A stretch of DNA of 6,044 nt from Terrimonas_A sp040509495 (GCA_040509495.1 JBEVKW010000076.1:1-6044); one strand, 5' to 3'. Shown: positions 1-5,746, counted from the first letter of the stretch. Numbers and translations are program-made. The notes: generated by a model from the sequence alone, not told the origin.

Positions 1-536
1 AGGAACATAGAGAAAGAGATCTTGTCATTTGGCCTCAGCACGTCGAAGTCGATATTTCTTGCATAAAAAACGGAACTTACAACGTCCTGTACACAAGCCG
101 GCACGTTGAATACGCCATCGTTTGTTACCGCTGTATTCGCCGTTTTATTGAATGAAACGTTCTGGTATTTTTTATACCCACCTTCGTTTACGTTGCGAAC
201 GAATTTTAAAGCCTGAAGGGTGGCCGTGTCTATATACGACTCATATTTATCACGCACTTTGTACAGGATATCGTAAGACGAGTTTGTATGCCCCTCGCCA
301 ACAATATGATATACCGGGCGGTTGTTCAGCACCTCCAGGGTATTCGTGAAAGTGGCGGTGCCCGCATCCACGTAAATACCGGCAACGGCATAGTAAACCT
401 TATAGGTCACTTTTTCGCCTGCTTTAAAAGCGGTGTTCTTGATTCCACACGAATCAGCAAATGGCGTTTCCTTTTTGGTTGTAAATGCCAGCAGGATGAC
501 TGTCGGCAGGAAAAGTAGTTTGAATATGACTTTCAT
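1..536 (-). CDS. DUF3108 family exported protein (3' end missing)
   Basis: The gene starts at the ATG complementary to 534-536 and is open for 178 codons to the left edge, so the C-terminus is outside the window. The protein begins MKVIFKLLFLPTVILLAFTT, a basic start plus hydrophobic core typical of a Sec signal peptide; I see no convincing lipobox, so a periplasmic location is inferred. Residues from about 38 (FKAGEKVTYKVYYAVAGIYV, then DAGTATF) match the opening of DUF3108, whose members start with a GE-x-L/V-x-Y strand followed by a hydrophobic stretch and a G-x-A-x-F/L strand. The later VGEGHTNSSYDILYKVRDKY segment also fits. The family is predicted to be a beta-rich periplasmic fold with no established biochemical role. 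It lies 79 bp downstream of the flippase-like gene on the same strand, so co-transcription is likely. There is no visible Shine-Dalgarno sequence, which is normal for Bacteroidota. DUF3108 membership is fairly sure; function is unknown. Confidence 0.82.
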   Translation of the reverse strand, partial: MKVIFKLLFLPTVILLAFTTKKETPFADSCGIKNTAFKAGEKVTYKVYYAVAGIYVDAGTATFTNTLEVLNNRPVYHIVGEGHTNSSYDILYKVRDKYESYIDTATLQALKFVRNVNEGGYKKYQNVSFNKTANTAVTNDGVFNVPACVQDVVSSVFYARNIDFDVLRPNDKISFSMF

Positions 537-615
537 CAATCGCTTTGTTTAAATTTTCATAACGGGACAGGATCAGAGGTCTGGTCAAACTATCACCGGT
601 TTGCAGAACAACAAA

Positions 616-1647
616 TCAACCGGGGTCTTCCCCTACCTTTTGATCCGATTTATTTCTAAAGATCTTTCTAATGCTTAAGATAAGCAAACTTCCTACCATA
701 GCCGGGATAATCAGGTTAATAAACCATATACTTAAAGCTGTGAGACTGATCCCTAGCTGGTTGCTGCTAAATAATCCTACAAGCTGTAAACTCACTTTCC
801 CTCTCAACCCAAGATCGGTGAACAGTGCGATCGTCGGGATCACCGCCATTACCAGGAAGGAAAGGCTCACGGCCCACCAACCCTGCCACCAGGATACCTC
901 TACTTCAAATAAACGAAAAAGCAGAAAATATTGTATGATGAATACCGCAAATCTGACTGCTGATAAAGACAGTAATTGCAATAATACCGTTGCATTAAAA
1001 TTCTCCAGTGTATCCAGCAACCAACTGTATTTTCTCATTACGGGCAGCCGATCTATCCATTTTACCAGCACAGCCAGCCTGAAATAAAATAGTGTTAAAA
1101 TAACCAGTGCGGTCAGTACACCATAAAGGATCAGCCGGAACCAGAAGGAAGTGATCATCCCGCTGCTGATGACGCTTTCTCCCATTACCAGTAGCGAGAT
1201 GAATCCCATCAGCAGCGTGATGATCAACTGGCTGATACTTCCGGTAATGGTCAGCGAAATCGCCTTCAGCCTTTTTCCCTCCTCCATATACAACACACGC
1301 CCCAGGTATTCTCCCACCCGGTTTGGCGTCAACACCGAAAAGGAAACACCAGACATTACGGCTTTTAATGCCGTCACAAAATCGATCCGTTGCACACGCT
1401 GCACAGCCAGCTTCCATTTGACCGTTTCGATTGACCAGTTAACGATCATCAGCAACATCGCCGCCAGTAACAGCCACAATCTTTGACTGTCAAAGGCCTC
1501 CTTTATGTGTTGCCAGGACTGCTCCAGACCGGGCTGGCTGGCTATTTGCCGGAAAATGGAATAGGAAAGCCATATAAACAATAGCGGACCAAGAAAATAA
1601 TTGATAAAGTAGCGAAACCGTTTGTTATGTATGATCTTTACAGGCAT
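616..1647 (-). CDS. flippase-like / lysylphosphatidylglycerol synthase TM-family membrane protein
   Basis: This encodes a 343-residue integral membrane protein with about seven or eight hydrophobic segments, near residues 14-34, 57-77, 130-155, 165-190, 228-250, 258-285 and 305-330. The conserved TPNRVGEYLGRVLYMEEGKR stretch at about 107-126, and the later VIPTIALFTDLGLRG segment, resemble the Bacteroidota branch of the LPG_synthase_TM / UPF0104 (YbhN/AglD-like) family. Known relatives are the membrane part of MprF and flippase-like proteins of lipid or glycan metabolism; substrate here is unknown. There is no soluble aminoacyl-transferase domain, so this is not a full MprF. I chose the ATG at 1645-1647. 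An in-frame TTG at 1678-1680 would add 11 residues (MNFPSKFCNVR), but neither start has a ribosome-binding site, and the ATG places the first membrane segment at the usual distance. The basic C-terminal tail (SIRKIFRNKSDQK) is probably cytoplasmic. DUF3108 follows on the same strand. Confidence 0.85.
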   Translation of the reverse strand: MPVKIIHNKRFRYFINYFLGPLLFIWLSYSIFRQIASQPGLEQSWQHIKEAFDSQRLWLLLAAMLLMIVNWSIETVKWKLAVQRVQRIDFVTALKAVMSGVSFSVLTPNRVGEYLGRVLYMEEGKRLKAISLTITGSISQLIITLLMGFISLLVMGESVISSGMITSFWFRLILYGVLTALVILTLFYFRLAVLVKWIDRLPVMRKYSWLLDTLENFNATVLLQLLSLSAVRFAVFIIQYFLLFRLFEVEVSWWQGWWAVSLSFLVMAVIPTIALFTDLGLRGKVSLQLVGLFSSNQLGISLTALSIWFINLIIPAMVGSLLILSIRKIFRNKSDQKVGEDPG

Positions 1648-1671
1648 GCGGACATTGCAAAATTTAGAAGG

Positions 1672-1741
1672 AAAATTCAAAAGAGTACATTAAATGCAGC
1701 GAATAGTGGAAAATGAGGGATGTATTGTTCTTTTGAATTTT
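1672..1741. repeat. 13-bp perfect inverted repeat in divergent spacer
   Basis: AAAATTCAAAAGA at 1672-1684 is exactly mirrored by TCTTTTGAATTTT at 1729-1741, with 44 bp between the arms. The right arm contains the TTTG that serves as the -33 element of the ruvC promoter. The left arm lies 25-37 bp upstream of the flippase-like ATG. It may be a pair of sites for one regulator acting on both divergent genes. AT-richness raises the chance of coincidence. Confidence 0.5.
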
Positions 1742-1763
1742 GCAGTTTTACTTTTTACTTTTG
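1732..1763 (+). promoter_or_regulatory. Bacteroidota-type promoter of ruvC
   Basis: TTTG at 1732-1735, a 20-bp spacer, and TACTTTTG at 1756-1763 match the Bacteroidota primary-sigma consensus (TTTG at -33, TAnnTTTG at -7) exactly, at the preferred spacing. Transcription would start near 1769-1772, giving a leader of roughly 25-30 nt before the ruvC TTG. No competing plus-strand match is seen in the spacer. Confidence 0.7.
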
Positions 1764-1797
1764 AATATTCCCTAATAACGTAAAAATACAGTGCGGT

Positions 1798-2361
1798 TTG
1801 GAAAAGTCAGCTAAAATAATCCTCGGTATTGATCCCGGCACCCTGCTGATGGGGTATGGTGTTATAAGGGTACAGCAAGGAAAAATCTCCCTTCAGGAAA
1901 TGCATGCGCTCAAACTTTCAGGAAAGAAAGACAATCATGAGCGATTGCATATGATCCATCAAAAAGTAACAGAGCTGATCAGGACTTATAAACCGCATGA
2001 GTTTGCGATTGAAGCCCCATTCTTTGGAAAAAACGTACAAAGTATGCTGAAGCTGGGCCGTGCCCAGGGCGTCGCAATTGCCGCTGCAATGAGTGCGGGG
2101 ATACCTGTTACCGAATATTCTCCGCGGAAAGTGAAACAATCTGTTACAGGAAACGGTAACGCCGATAAAGAGCAGGTCTGGAAAATGCTGCAACAGTTAT
2201 TGAGTATTTCGGAAGCGCCGCAATATTTTGACGCAACAGATGCTGTTGCAATTGCCGTGTGTCATCACTACCAGATCGGGGGCAACCTGCCGCTCAAGGC
2301 CAAAGGCGTAAATGGATGGGATGATTTTTTGAAGAAAAATCCTCACCGGCTGGTCAAATAA
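1798..2361 (+). CDS. ruvC: crossover junction endodeoxyribonuclease RuvC
   Basis: RuvC is the dimeric, metal-dependent resolvase that cuts Holliday junctions after RuvAB branch migration in the cytoplasm. The 187-residue product has the full RNase H-like catalytic set: D12 in LGIDPG, E72 in FAIEAPFFGKN, and D145 and D148 in FDATDAVAIAVCHH, corresponding to E. coli D7, E66, D138 and D141. Also present are LGRAQGVAIAAAMSAGIPV (86-104), YSPRKVKQSVTGNGNADK (107-124, the DNA-contacting region) and a C-terminal basic tail. Length is normal (E. coli 173). The start is a TTG at 1798: the frame is closed by TGA at 1762-1764, no ATG or GTG occurs in frame between, and the next in-frame Met (residue 18) lies beyond catalytic D12. 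It stands alone on the plus strand, divergent from the flippase-like gene and convergent with the HIT gene; ruvA and ruvB are not in the window. Confidence 0.96.
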   Translation: MEKSAKIILGIDPGTLLMGYGVIRVQQGKISLQEMHALKLSGKKDNHERLHMIHQKVTELIRTYKPHEFAIEAPFFGKNVQSMLKLGRAQGVAIAAAMSAGIPVTEYSPRKVKQSVTGNGNADKEQVWKMLQQLLSISEAPQYFDATDAVAIAVCHHYQIGGNLPLKAKGVNGWDDFLKKNPHRLVK

Positions 2362-2412
2362 CTGATGAGTTCGGATGGCCTGGCATTGGGTGGGTCAGCC
2401 GCAACCATATGA

Positions 2413-2429
2413 GTTGAATGGCCTTCAAC
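2413..2429. terminator. small hairpin between convergent ruvC and HIT genes
   Basis: GTTGAA and TTCAAC form a perfect 6-bp stem around a 5-nt loop (TGGCC) in the 69-bp convergent spacer. It is short and has no T-tract on either strand, so a role as a bidirectional transcript end is only a guess from position. Confidence 0.25.
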
Positions 2430-2430
2430 A

Positions 2431-2820
2431 TTACAGATTACTTATAATGAGCTCCTGTATCTGTTTCAGCCTCTCCGGGCTCAACTTCAATTTTGACTGC
2501 ACAAAATTCAGATCATTTGATTCGTTGATCGGAATCAGGTGCAAATGGGCGTGAGGTACTTCGAGGCCGATCACTTCGAGCCCTACGCGATTACAATCAA
2601 AACTTCTCTCGATCGCTTTTGCTATCGGCTGTGCAAATACCAGCATTCCGGAAAGGTATTCCTCAGGCAGGTCAAAAAATTTATCTGTTTCAATCTTGGG
2701 GATCACCAGCACATGTCCTTCACGAAGCGGAAAAATGTCCAAAAAGGCAAAAAAATGATCATTCTCAGAAATCTTGTAACTCGGTATCTCGCCTGCAATG
2801 ATCCTGGAAAAAAGTGTCAT
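2431..2820 (-). CDS. HIT family nucleotide-binding hydrolase
   Basis: This encodes a 129-residue protein of the histidine-triad superfamily, Hint/HinT-like branch, small cytoplasmic dimeric enzymes that hydrolyse nucleoside phosphoramidates or related AMP conjugates. It opens MTLFSRIIAGEIPSYKISEN, the classic family start (FxxIIxGEIPxxxIxEx), continues with FAFLDIFPLREGHVLVIPK (24-42), and carries the signature histidines H90, H92 and H94 in VPHAHLHLIPI; H92 is expected to be the nucleophile. Length is normal. The start is the ATG at 2818-2820. The open frame extends 44 codons further upstream, but that part has no family similarity and overlaps the divergent promoter region. There is no Shine-Dalgarno sequence. 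In many Bacteroidota a HIT gene follows greA directly; here greA is about 2.3 kb upstream on the same strand with the receptor gene between, so this gene must have its own promoter or depend on read-through. Substrate cannot be told. Confidence 0.93.
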   Translation of the reverse strand: MTLFSRIIAGEIPSYKISENDHFFAFLDIFPLREGHVLVIPKIETDKFFDLPEEYLSGMLVFAQPIAKAIERSFDCNRVGLEVIGLEVPHAHLHLIPINESNDLNFVQSKLKLSPERLKQIQELIISNL

Positions 2821-2839
2821 GTTACGCTGGTTTAAATTT

Positions 2840-2877
2840 ATCCCGGGTTGTTTGTTAGCTGTAAAATACATCCCGGG
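2840..2877. repeat. paired ATCCCGGG repeats upstream of the HIT gene
   Basis: ATCCCGGG occurs at 2840-2847 and again at 2870-2877, 30 bp apart, close to three helical turns. The CCCGGG core is self-complementary, so the two copies could also pair in the transcript of the HIT leader. They stand out as GC-rich blocks in an AT-rich spacer. The function is unknown; this may be coincidence. Confidence 0.35.
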
Positions 2878-2918
2878 CCCACTTACAAAGTTATAAGTCC
2901 GTATTACCTGAATGTTGC

Positions 2919-2926
2919 CAAAGTTA
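2919..2926 (-). promoter_or_regulatory. candidate -7 box for the HIT gene
   Basis: CAAAGTTA on the plus strand reads TAACTTTG on the minus strand, a perfect TAnnTTTG. An imperfect ATTG (complement of 2950-2953) lies 23 nt upstream, the long end of the acceptable spacing. A second identical TAACTTTG lies at 2886-2893, 33 bp closer to the gene, but without a -33 partner at usable distance. The leader would be about 60 or 90 nt depending on which is used. Confidence 0.35.
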
Positions 2927-2961
2927 AGATTTACCTTAGTAATTAGAACCAATACCGCTCG

Positions 2962-5016
2962 ATGAAAAAAAGAACAACTTTCCTTGTATTAACCTGGTTG
3001 ATATCCGCACCGTTATTTTCGCAGGAAGCAACTGATACAGCGCATGTGCTGGAAGAAGTAACTGTCAGGACGTTTGGTCAGTATAGAAAACTGTCGGAAG
3101 CAGGAGTTCCCGTGAGGATAATAGATGTGAATAATGGCGACCTGTATAACAAATCCTCCCTCGTTAACAGCTTTAATACTATTGCCGGCGTTCGTATGGA
3201 AGAGCGTTCTCCCGGTAGTTACCGGATAAATATCAGAGGCAGTTCACTGCGGTCGCCGTTTGGCGTCCGGAACGTGAAGGTTTATTGGAATGATATACCG
3301 GTGACGGATCCCGGAGGTAATACGTATTTCAATCAGTTTGCATGGAATAATTTCTCCAGCCTTGAAGTATTTAAGGGGCCTGCATCCAGCCTTTATGGAG
3401 CAGGTACGGGAGGCCTTGTACTGATCAATAATCTTGATCAATGGCAGCCCGGTGTTTCAGCCGACTACATAACAGGCAGCTATAACCTGCAGAATCTTTT
3501 TGCTTCCGCGCGCTTTGGCAATGAGGAGAATAAGAACCAGTTCACTTATGCCCATAATCAGAGCGACGGCTTCCGGGATCAAAGTGCCATGCGGCGGGAT
3601 AATTTTTCCTGGCTATCGCAATTGAAACTATCAGAAAAGCAGGAACTGAGTGCAACTGTCCTTTTTACAGATATGCGGTACCAAACTCCGGGAGCGCTGA
3701 CGTTAGCCGAATATAATAACAATCCCAAAGCGGCGCGACCGGCAGCAGGTGGATTTCCGGGAGCAGAACAAGCACAGGCAACTATCTATCAGAAAAATAT
3801 TCTCGCAGGCTTTACGAATAAATACCAGATCAGCTCATTCCTGCGGAATGCAACAACATTATACGGAGCCTTCGCTGAAATCAAAAATCCAACCATTAGA
3901 AATTATGAACGGAGGAATGAGCCTTCCTATGGAGGAAGAACAACTTTTACCTGGAAGAAAGCACAATGGGCAATGAATGGCGGCGCGGAATTTCAGCAGG
4001 GATATTTCAATACACAGGTTTCCAGGAATAGAAATGGCAACCCGGATACATTGCAAACAAATGATGATGTCAATTACCGCAATTTAAGTGTGTTTCTCCA
4101 GGGAGACTGGTCATTGGAAGGAAAATGGTTCATCCAGGCGGGTGTTAGCCTGAACAAAACCAATGTAACGTTTTCCCGGCTTAGCAGTTTTCCTGTAGTT
4201 AAGCAGTCCCGGTCATATAAGAACGAACTGGCTCCTCGTGTGAGCCTGATGAGAAAGATCGGAAATCGTCTTTCACTGTTCGGAACAGTTTCAAGAGGGT
4301 TTTCACCTCCAACTGTTGCGGAACTACTGCCGTCAACCGGCGTGATCAGCACAGATCTCGAAGCCGAAGAAGGATGGAATTATGAAATGACTGCCAGGTA
4401 TCTTTTGTTCCAAAACAAATTAAGAGTTGAAGCTACTGCGTTTTACTTCCGGCTCAACAATGCGTTGGTGCAAAGACGTGATGCAGCAGGGGCAGACTTT
4501 TTTATTAATGCGGGAGATGTAAAGCAAAGAGGTATCGAATCACATGCAGACTATACTTACCAGCCATCCTACAGCAAGCTCATCCATTATTTGACAATCA
4601 ATGCTGACTACACTTACAATCATTTCAATTATGGCAGCTTTATAAAAGGAGCGGACGATTTCAGCGGTAACCGGGTGCCAAGTATCCCAAAAGGAACGTT
4701 TGCTGCAATGGCAGATCTGCGCTTGAAAAACGGGCTATTCTTCAATCTGAACCTCTATGCGTCATCCAGCATTTTCCTGAATGACGCTAATACGGCAATA
4801 GCAACATCTTATCAGTTAGTGGGAAGCCGGATCGGATGGAAAGCTGTTGGCAGAAAAAAGGTCAGTTACAGTTTGTATGCAGGTACAGATAATTTGCTTG
4901 ATCAGCAGTACAGCCTTGGTAATGACATCAACGCCGCTGCTGGTCGCTACTACAATACGGCTGCAGGAAGAAACTTTTACGCAGGTATAAGCTTTCAGCT
5001 GAACACCAAACAATAA
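2962..5016 (+). CDS. TonB-dependent outer-membrane receptor
   Basis: This encodes a 684-residue outer-membrane transporter using TonB-ExbBD energy to import a bound ligand. Signal peptide MKKRTTFLVLTWLISAPLFS is followed by a TonB-box-like LEEVTVR at 30-36. The plug domain (about 45-155) has the INIRG motif at 89-93, an R-rich GSSLRSPFGVRNVKVYWND segment, and SLEVFKGPASSLYGAGTGG at 133-151, the usual plug end. The rest is alternating beta-barrel sequence with aromatic girdles; near the C-terminus come GTDNLLDQQYSLG and GRNFYAGISFQL, typical of the last strands. It has no CarboxypepD_reg N-terminal domain and no SusD partner beside it, so it belongs to the small siderophore/vitamin/metal-type receptors rather than SusC glycan transporters. 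The ligand cannot be told, and no Fur-like box was recognised. No consensus promoter is clear; TACCTTAG at 2932-2939 is a 7/8 match to the -7 box without a good -33. It lies alone on the plus strand between HIT and greA. Confidence 0.93.
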   Translation: MKKRTTFLVLTWLISAPLFSQEATDTAHVLEEVTVRTFGQYRKLSEAGVPVRIIDVNNGDLYNKSSLVNSFNTIAGVRMEERSPGSYRINIRGSSLRSPFGVRNVKVYWNDIPVTDPGGNTYFNQFAWNNFSSLEVFKGPASSLYGAGTGGLVLINNLDQWQPGVSADYITGSYNLQNLFASARFGNEENKNQFTYAHNQSDGFRDQSAMRRDNFSWLSQLKLSEKQELSATVLFTDMRYQTPGALTLAEYNNNPKAARPAAGGFPGAEQAQATIYQKNILAGFTNKYQISSFLRNATTLYGAFAEIKNPTIRNYERRNEPSYGGRTTFTWKKAQWAMNGGAEFQQGYFNTQVSRNRNGNPDTLQTNDDVNYRNLSVFLQGDWSLEGKWFIQAGVSLNKTNVTFSRLSSFPVVKQSRSYKNELAPRVSLMRKIGNRLSLFGTVSRGFSPPTVAELLPSTGVISTDLEAEEGWNYEMTARYLLFQNKLRVEATAFYFRLNNALVQRRDAAGADFFINAGDVKQRGIESHADYTYQPSYSKLIHYLTINADYTYNHFNYGSFIKGADDFSGNRVPSIPKGTFAAMADLRLKNGLFFNLNLYASSSIFLNDANTAIATSYQLVGSRIGWKAVGRKKVSYSLYAGTDNLLDQQYSLGNDINAAAGRYYNTAAGRNFYAGISFQLNTKQ

Positions 5017-5067
5017 ATAGCCGTTTGATCACGGACAGGATCTGATAATTACAGAACTCTGTTCATC

Positions 5068-5139
5068 ATTTCCAAACGAAGAACGGTTTAAGGAAATTGC
5101 AGCGGAGCAACTTCCTTAAACCGTTCTTCGTTTGAAAAT
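5068..5139. terminator. long near-perfect hairpin between convergent receptor and greA genes
   Basis: Positions 5073-5095 pair without a mismatch with 5112-5134 (23 bp; arm core CGAAGAACGGTTTAAGG). After one A/C mismatch, TTGC (5097-5100) pairs with GCAA (5107-5110) around a 6-nt loop (AGCGGA). Outside, after one mismatch, ATTT (5068-5071) pairs with AAAT (5136-5139). It sits midway in the 145-bp convergent spacer, so a shared bidirectional transcript end is the natural reading. It lacks a flanking T-tract on either strand, and the stem is far longer than a usual intrinsic terminator; a mobile palindromic repeat is the alternative. Confidence 0.6.
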
Positions 5140-5161
5140 ATCAACCTCGCGCGGGGCTGAG

Positions 5162-5635
5162 TTACACCGAAATATCTTCGATCTTGAATTTAATTACTCC
5201 CGCAGGCGCCTGCACCTCGGCAATATCGCCTACAACTTTTCCGAGTACACCTTTACCGATCGGAGATGAAATCGAGATCTTACTGGCTTTCAGATCAGCC
5301 TCTTTTTCACTTACGATTTGATAGGTTACACGTTTCTTCGTAGCCAGATTGGTGAGAGTTACTTTGGTGAGGATGGATACTTTGCTGGTATCGATGTTTG
5401 ACTCATCCAATACGCGCACATTTGCCATTGAGCCTTCCATTACGGCTATCTTGGCTTCCAGCAACCCCTGAGCTTCTTTAGCAGCATCGTATTCGGCATT
5501 CTCTTTCAAATCACCCTTCTCCCTGGCTTCAGCGATAGCACGGCTCGCAGCGGGACGGTCCACAGACTTCATCTTCTGCAATTCTACTTTCATCTGTTCC
5601 AGAGTTTCCTTTGTCACATACTGAATGTTACTCAT
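5162..5635 (-). CDS. greA: transcription elongation factor GreA
   Basis: GreA inserts its coiled coil into the secondary channel of RNA polymerase and stimulates cleavage of backtracked RNA. The 157-residue product has normal length (E. coli 158). The N-terminal coiled coil (about 8-75) carries the tip signature EKGDLKENAEYDAAKE, with D42 and E45 matching the metal-coordinating D41 and E44 of E. coli GreA. The C-terminal FKBP-like domain ends with ISSPIGKGVLGKVVGD and a beta-rich tail VIKFKIEDISV. The start is the ATG at 5633-5635, giving the usual MSNIQYVTKE opening and sitting 4 nt after a full AAGGAGGT ribosome-binding site. An upstream ATG at 5714-5716 in the same frame would add 27 residues and translate through the terminator hairpin, so it is rejected. 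The dehydrogenase gene lies 111 bp upstream on the same strand, and the receptor gene converges from the other side. Confidence 0.97.
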   Translation of the reverse strand: MSNIQYVTKETLEQMKVELQKMKSVDRPAASRAIAEAREKGDLKENAEYDAAKEAQGLLEAKIAVMEGSMANVRVLDESNIDTSKVSILTKVTLTNLATKKRVTYQIVSEKEADLKASKISISSPIGKGVLGKVVGDIAEVQAPAGVIKFKIEDISV

Positions 5636-5639
5636 AATT

Positions 5640-5647
5640 ACCTCCTT
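5640..5647 (-). promoter_or_regulatory. strong Shine-Dalgarno sequence of greA
   Basis: The minus strand reads AAGGAGGT-AATT-ATG, a full anti-16S match. None of the other starts in this window has one, and Bacteroidota ribosomes are known to sequester the anti-SD. The site is inside a perfect small inverted repeat: TACCT (from 5648-5652) and AGGTA (5639-5643) around an AAGG loop, so the SD could be partly masked in the RNA. Confidence 0.75.
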
Positions 5648-5657
5648 AGGTATAAAC

Positions 5658-5698
5658 AAAAAAAATAACAACGCCTCAGGATTTGACCTGAAGCGTTG
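5658..5698 (-). terminator. intrinsic terminator in the greA upstream region
   Basis: On the minus strand, CAACGCTTCAGG, loop TCAAAT and CCTGAGGCGTTG form a 12-bp stem with one U-G wobble (arms 5687-5698 and 5669-5680). It is followed at once by TTATTTTTTTT (5658-5668). The wobble becomes a C/A mismatch on the plus strand, and the T-tract is on the minus side only, so it acts on leftward transcription. It begins 48 nt after the dehydrogenase stop codon and its T-tract ends 22 nt before the greA ATG. It therefore ends the dehydrogenase transcript, attenuates greA, or both. Confidence 0.85.
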
Positions 5699-5713
5699 CG
5701 GTATTAAGTGACA

Positions 5714-5721
5714 CAAAAATA
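5714..5721 (-). promoter_or_regulatory. candidate -7 box for greA
   Basis: The minus strand reads TATTTTTG, a perfect TAnnTTTG, between the dehydrogenase stop and the terminator hairpin. The nearest TTTG (complement of 5748-5751) is 26 nt upstream, longer than the usual 19-21, so the -33 half is unconvincing. If used, transcription starts near 5707 and runs through the hairpin before reaching greA. No TAnnTTTG is found between the hairpin and the ATG. Confidence 0.35.
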
Positions 5722-5746
5722 GGAAAGTATTAGAAAAAAAACGCTA

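Noticed and set aside
152..518. Two small plus-strand frames opposite the DUF3108 gene.
   Set aside because: The minus strand carries a convincing exported protein over the whole stretch; the plus-strand products resemble nothing and have no start signals.
571..586. A 16-bp imperfect palindrome (GATCAGAGGTCTGGTC) between the flippase-like and DUF3108 genes.
   Set aside because: It has 7-bp half-sites with one mismatch and no hairpin loop; no promoter motif adjoins it, so it is too weak to call an operator.
671..1486. Several open frames antisense to or out of frame with the flippase-like gene.
   Set aside because: Their products are low-complexity, without recognisable domains, and are explained as shadows of the real membrane-protein frame.
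1648..1680. An 11-residue longer start (TTG at 1680) for the flippase-like protein.
   Set aside because: The extra residues show no family similarity, no ribosome-binding site precedes the TTG, and the extension overlaps the left arm of the inverted repeat. The ATG at 1647 gives a normal N-terminus.
2821..2952. A 44-residue N-terminal extension of the HIT protein in the same open frame.
   Set aside because: The family start MTLFSRIIAGEIP is a clear N-terminus; the extension is unlike any HIT domain and coincides with the divergent promoter region.
2962..5016. Reading the receptor as a SusC-type glycan transporter.
   Set aside because: It lacks the N-terminal carboxypeptidase-regulatory domain, is about 300 residues too short, and has no SusD-like partner gene beside it.
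5033..5042. The 10-mer GGACAGGATC, also present at 564-573.
   Set aside because: Ten-base matches are expected by chance several times in 6 kb, and the flanks do not match.
5636..5716. A 27-residue N-terminal extension of GreA in the same frame.
   Set aside because: It would translate through the terminator stem and T-tract; the internal ATG has a full Shine-Dalgarno sequence and the correct family N-terminus.
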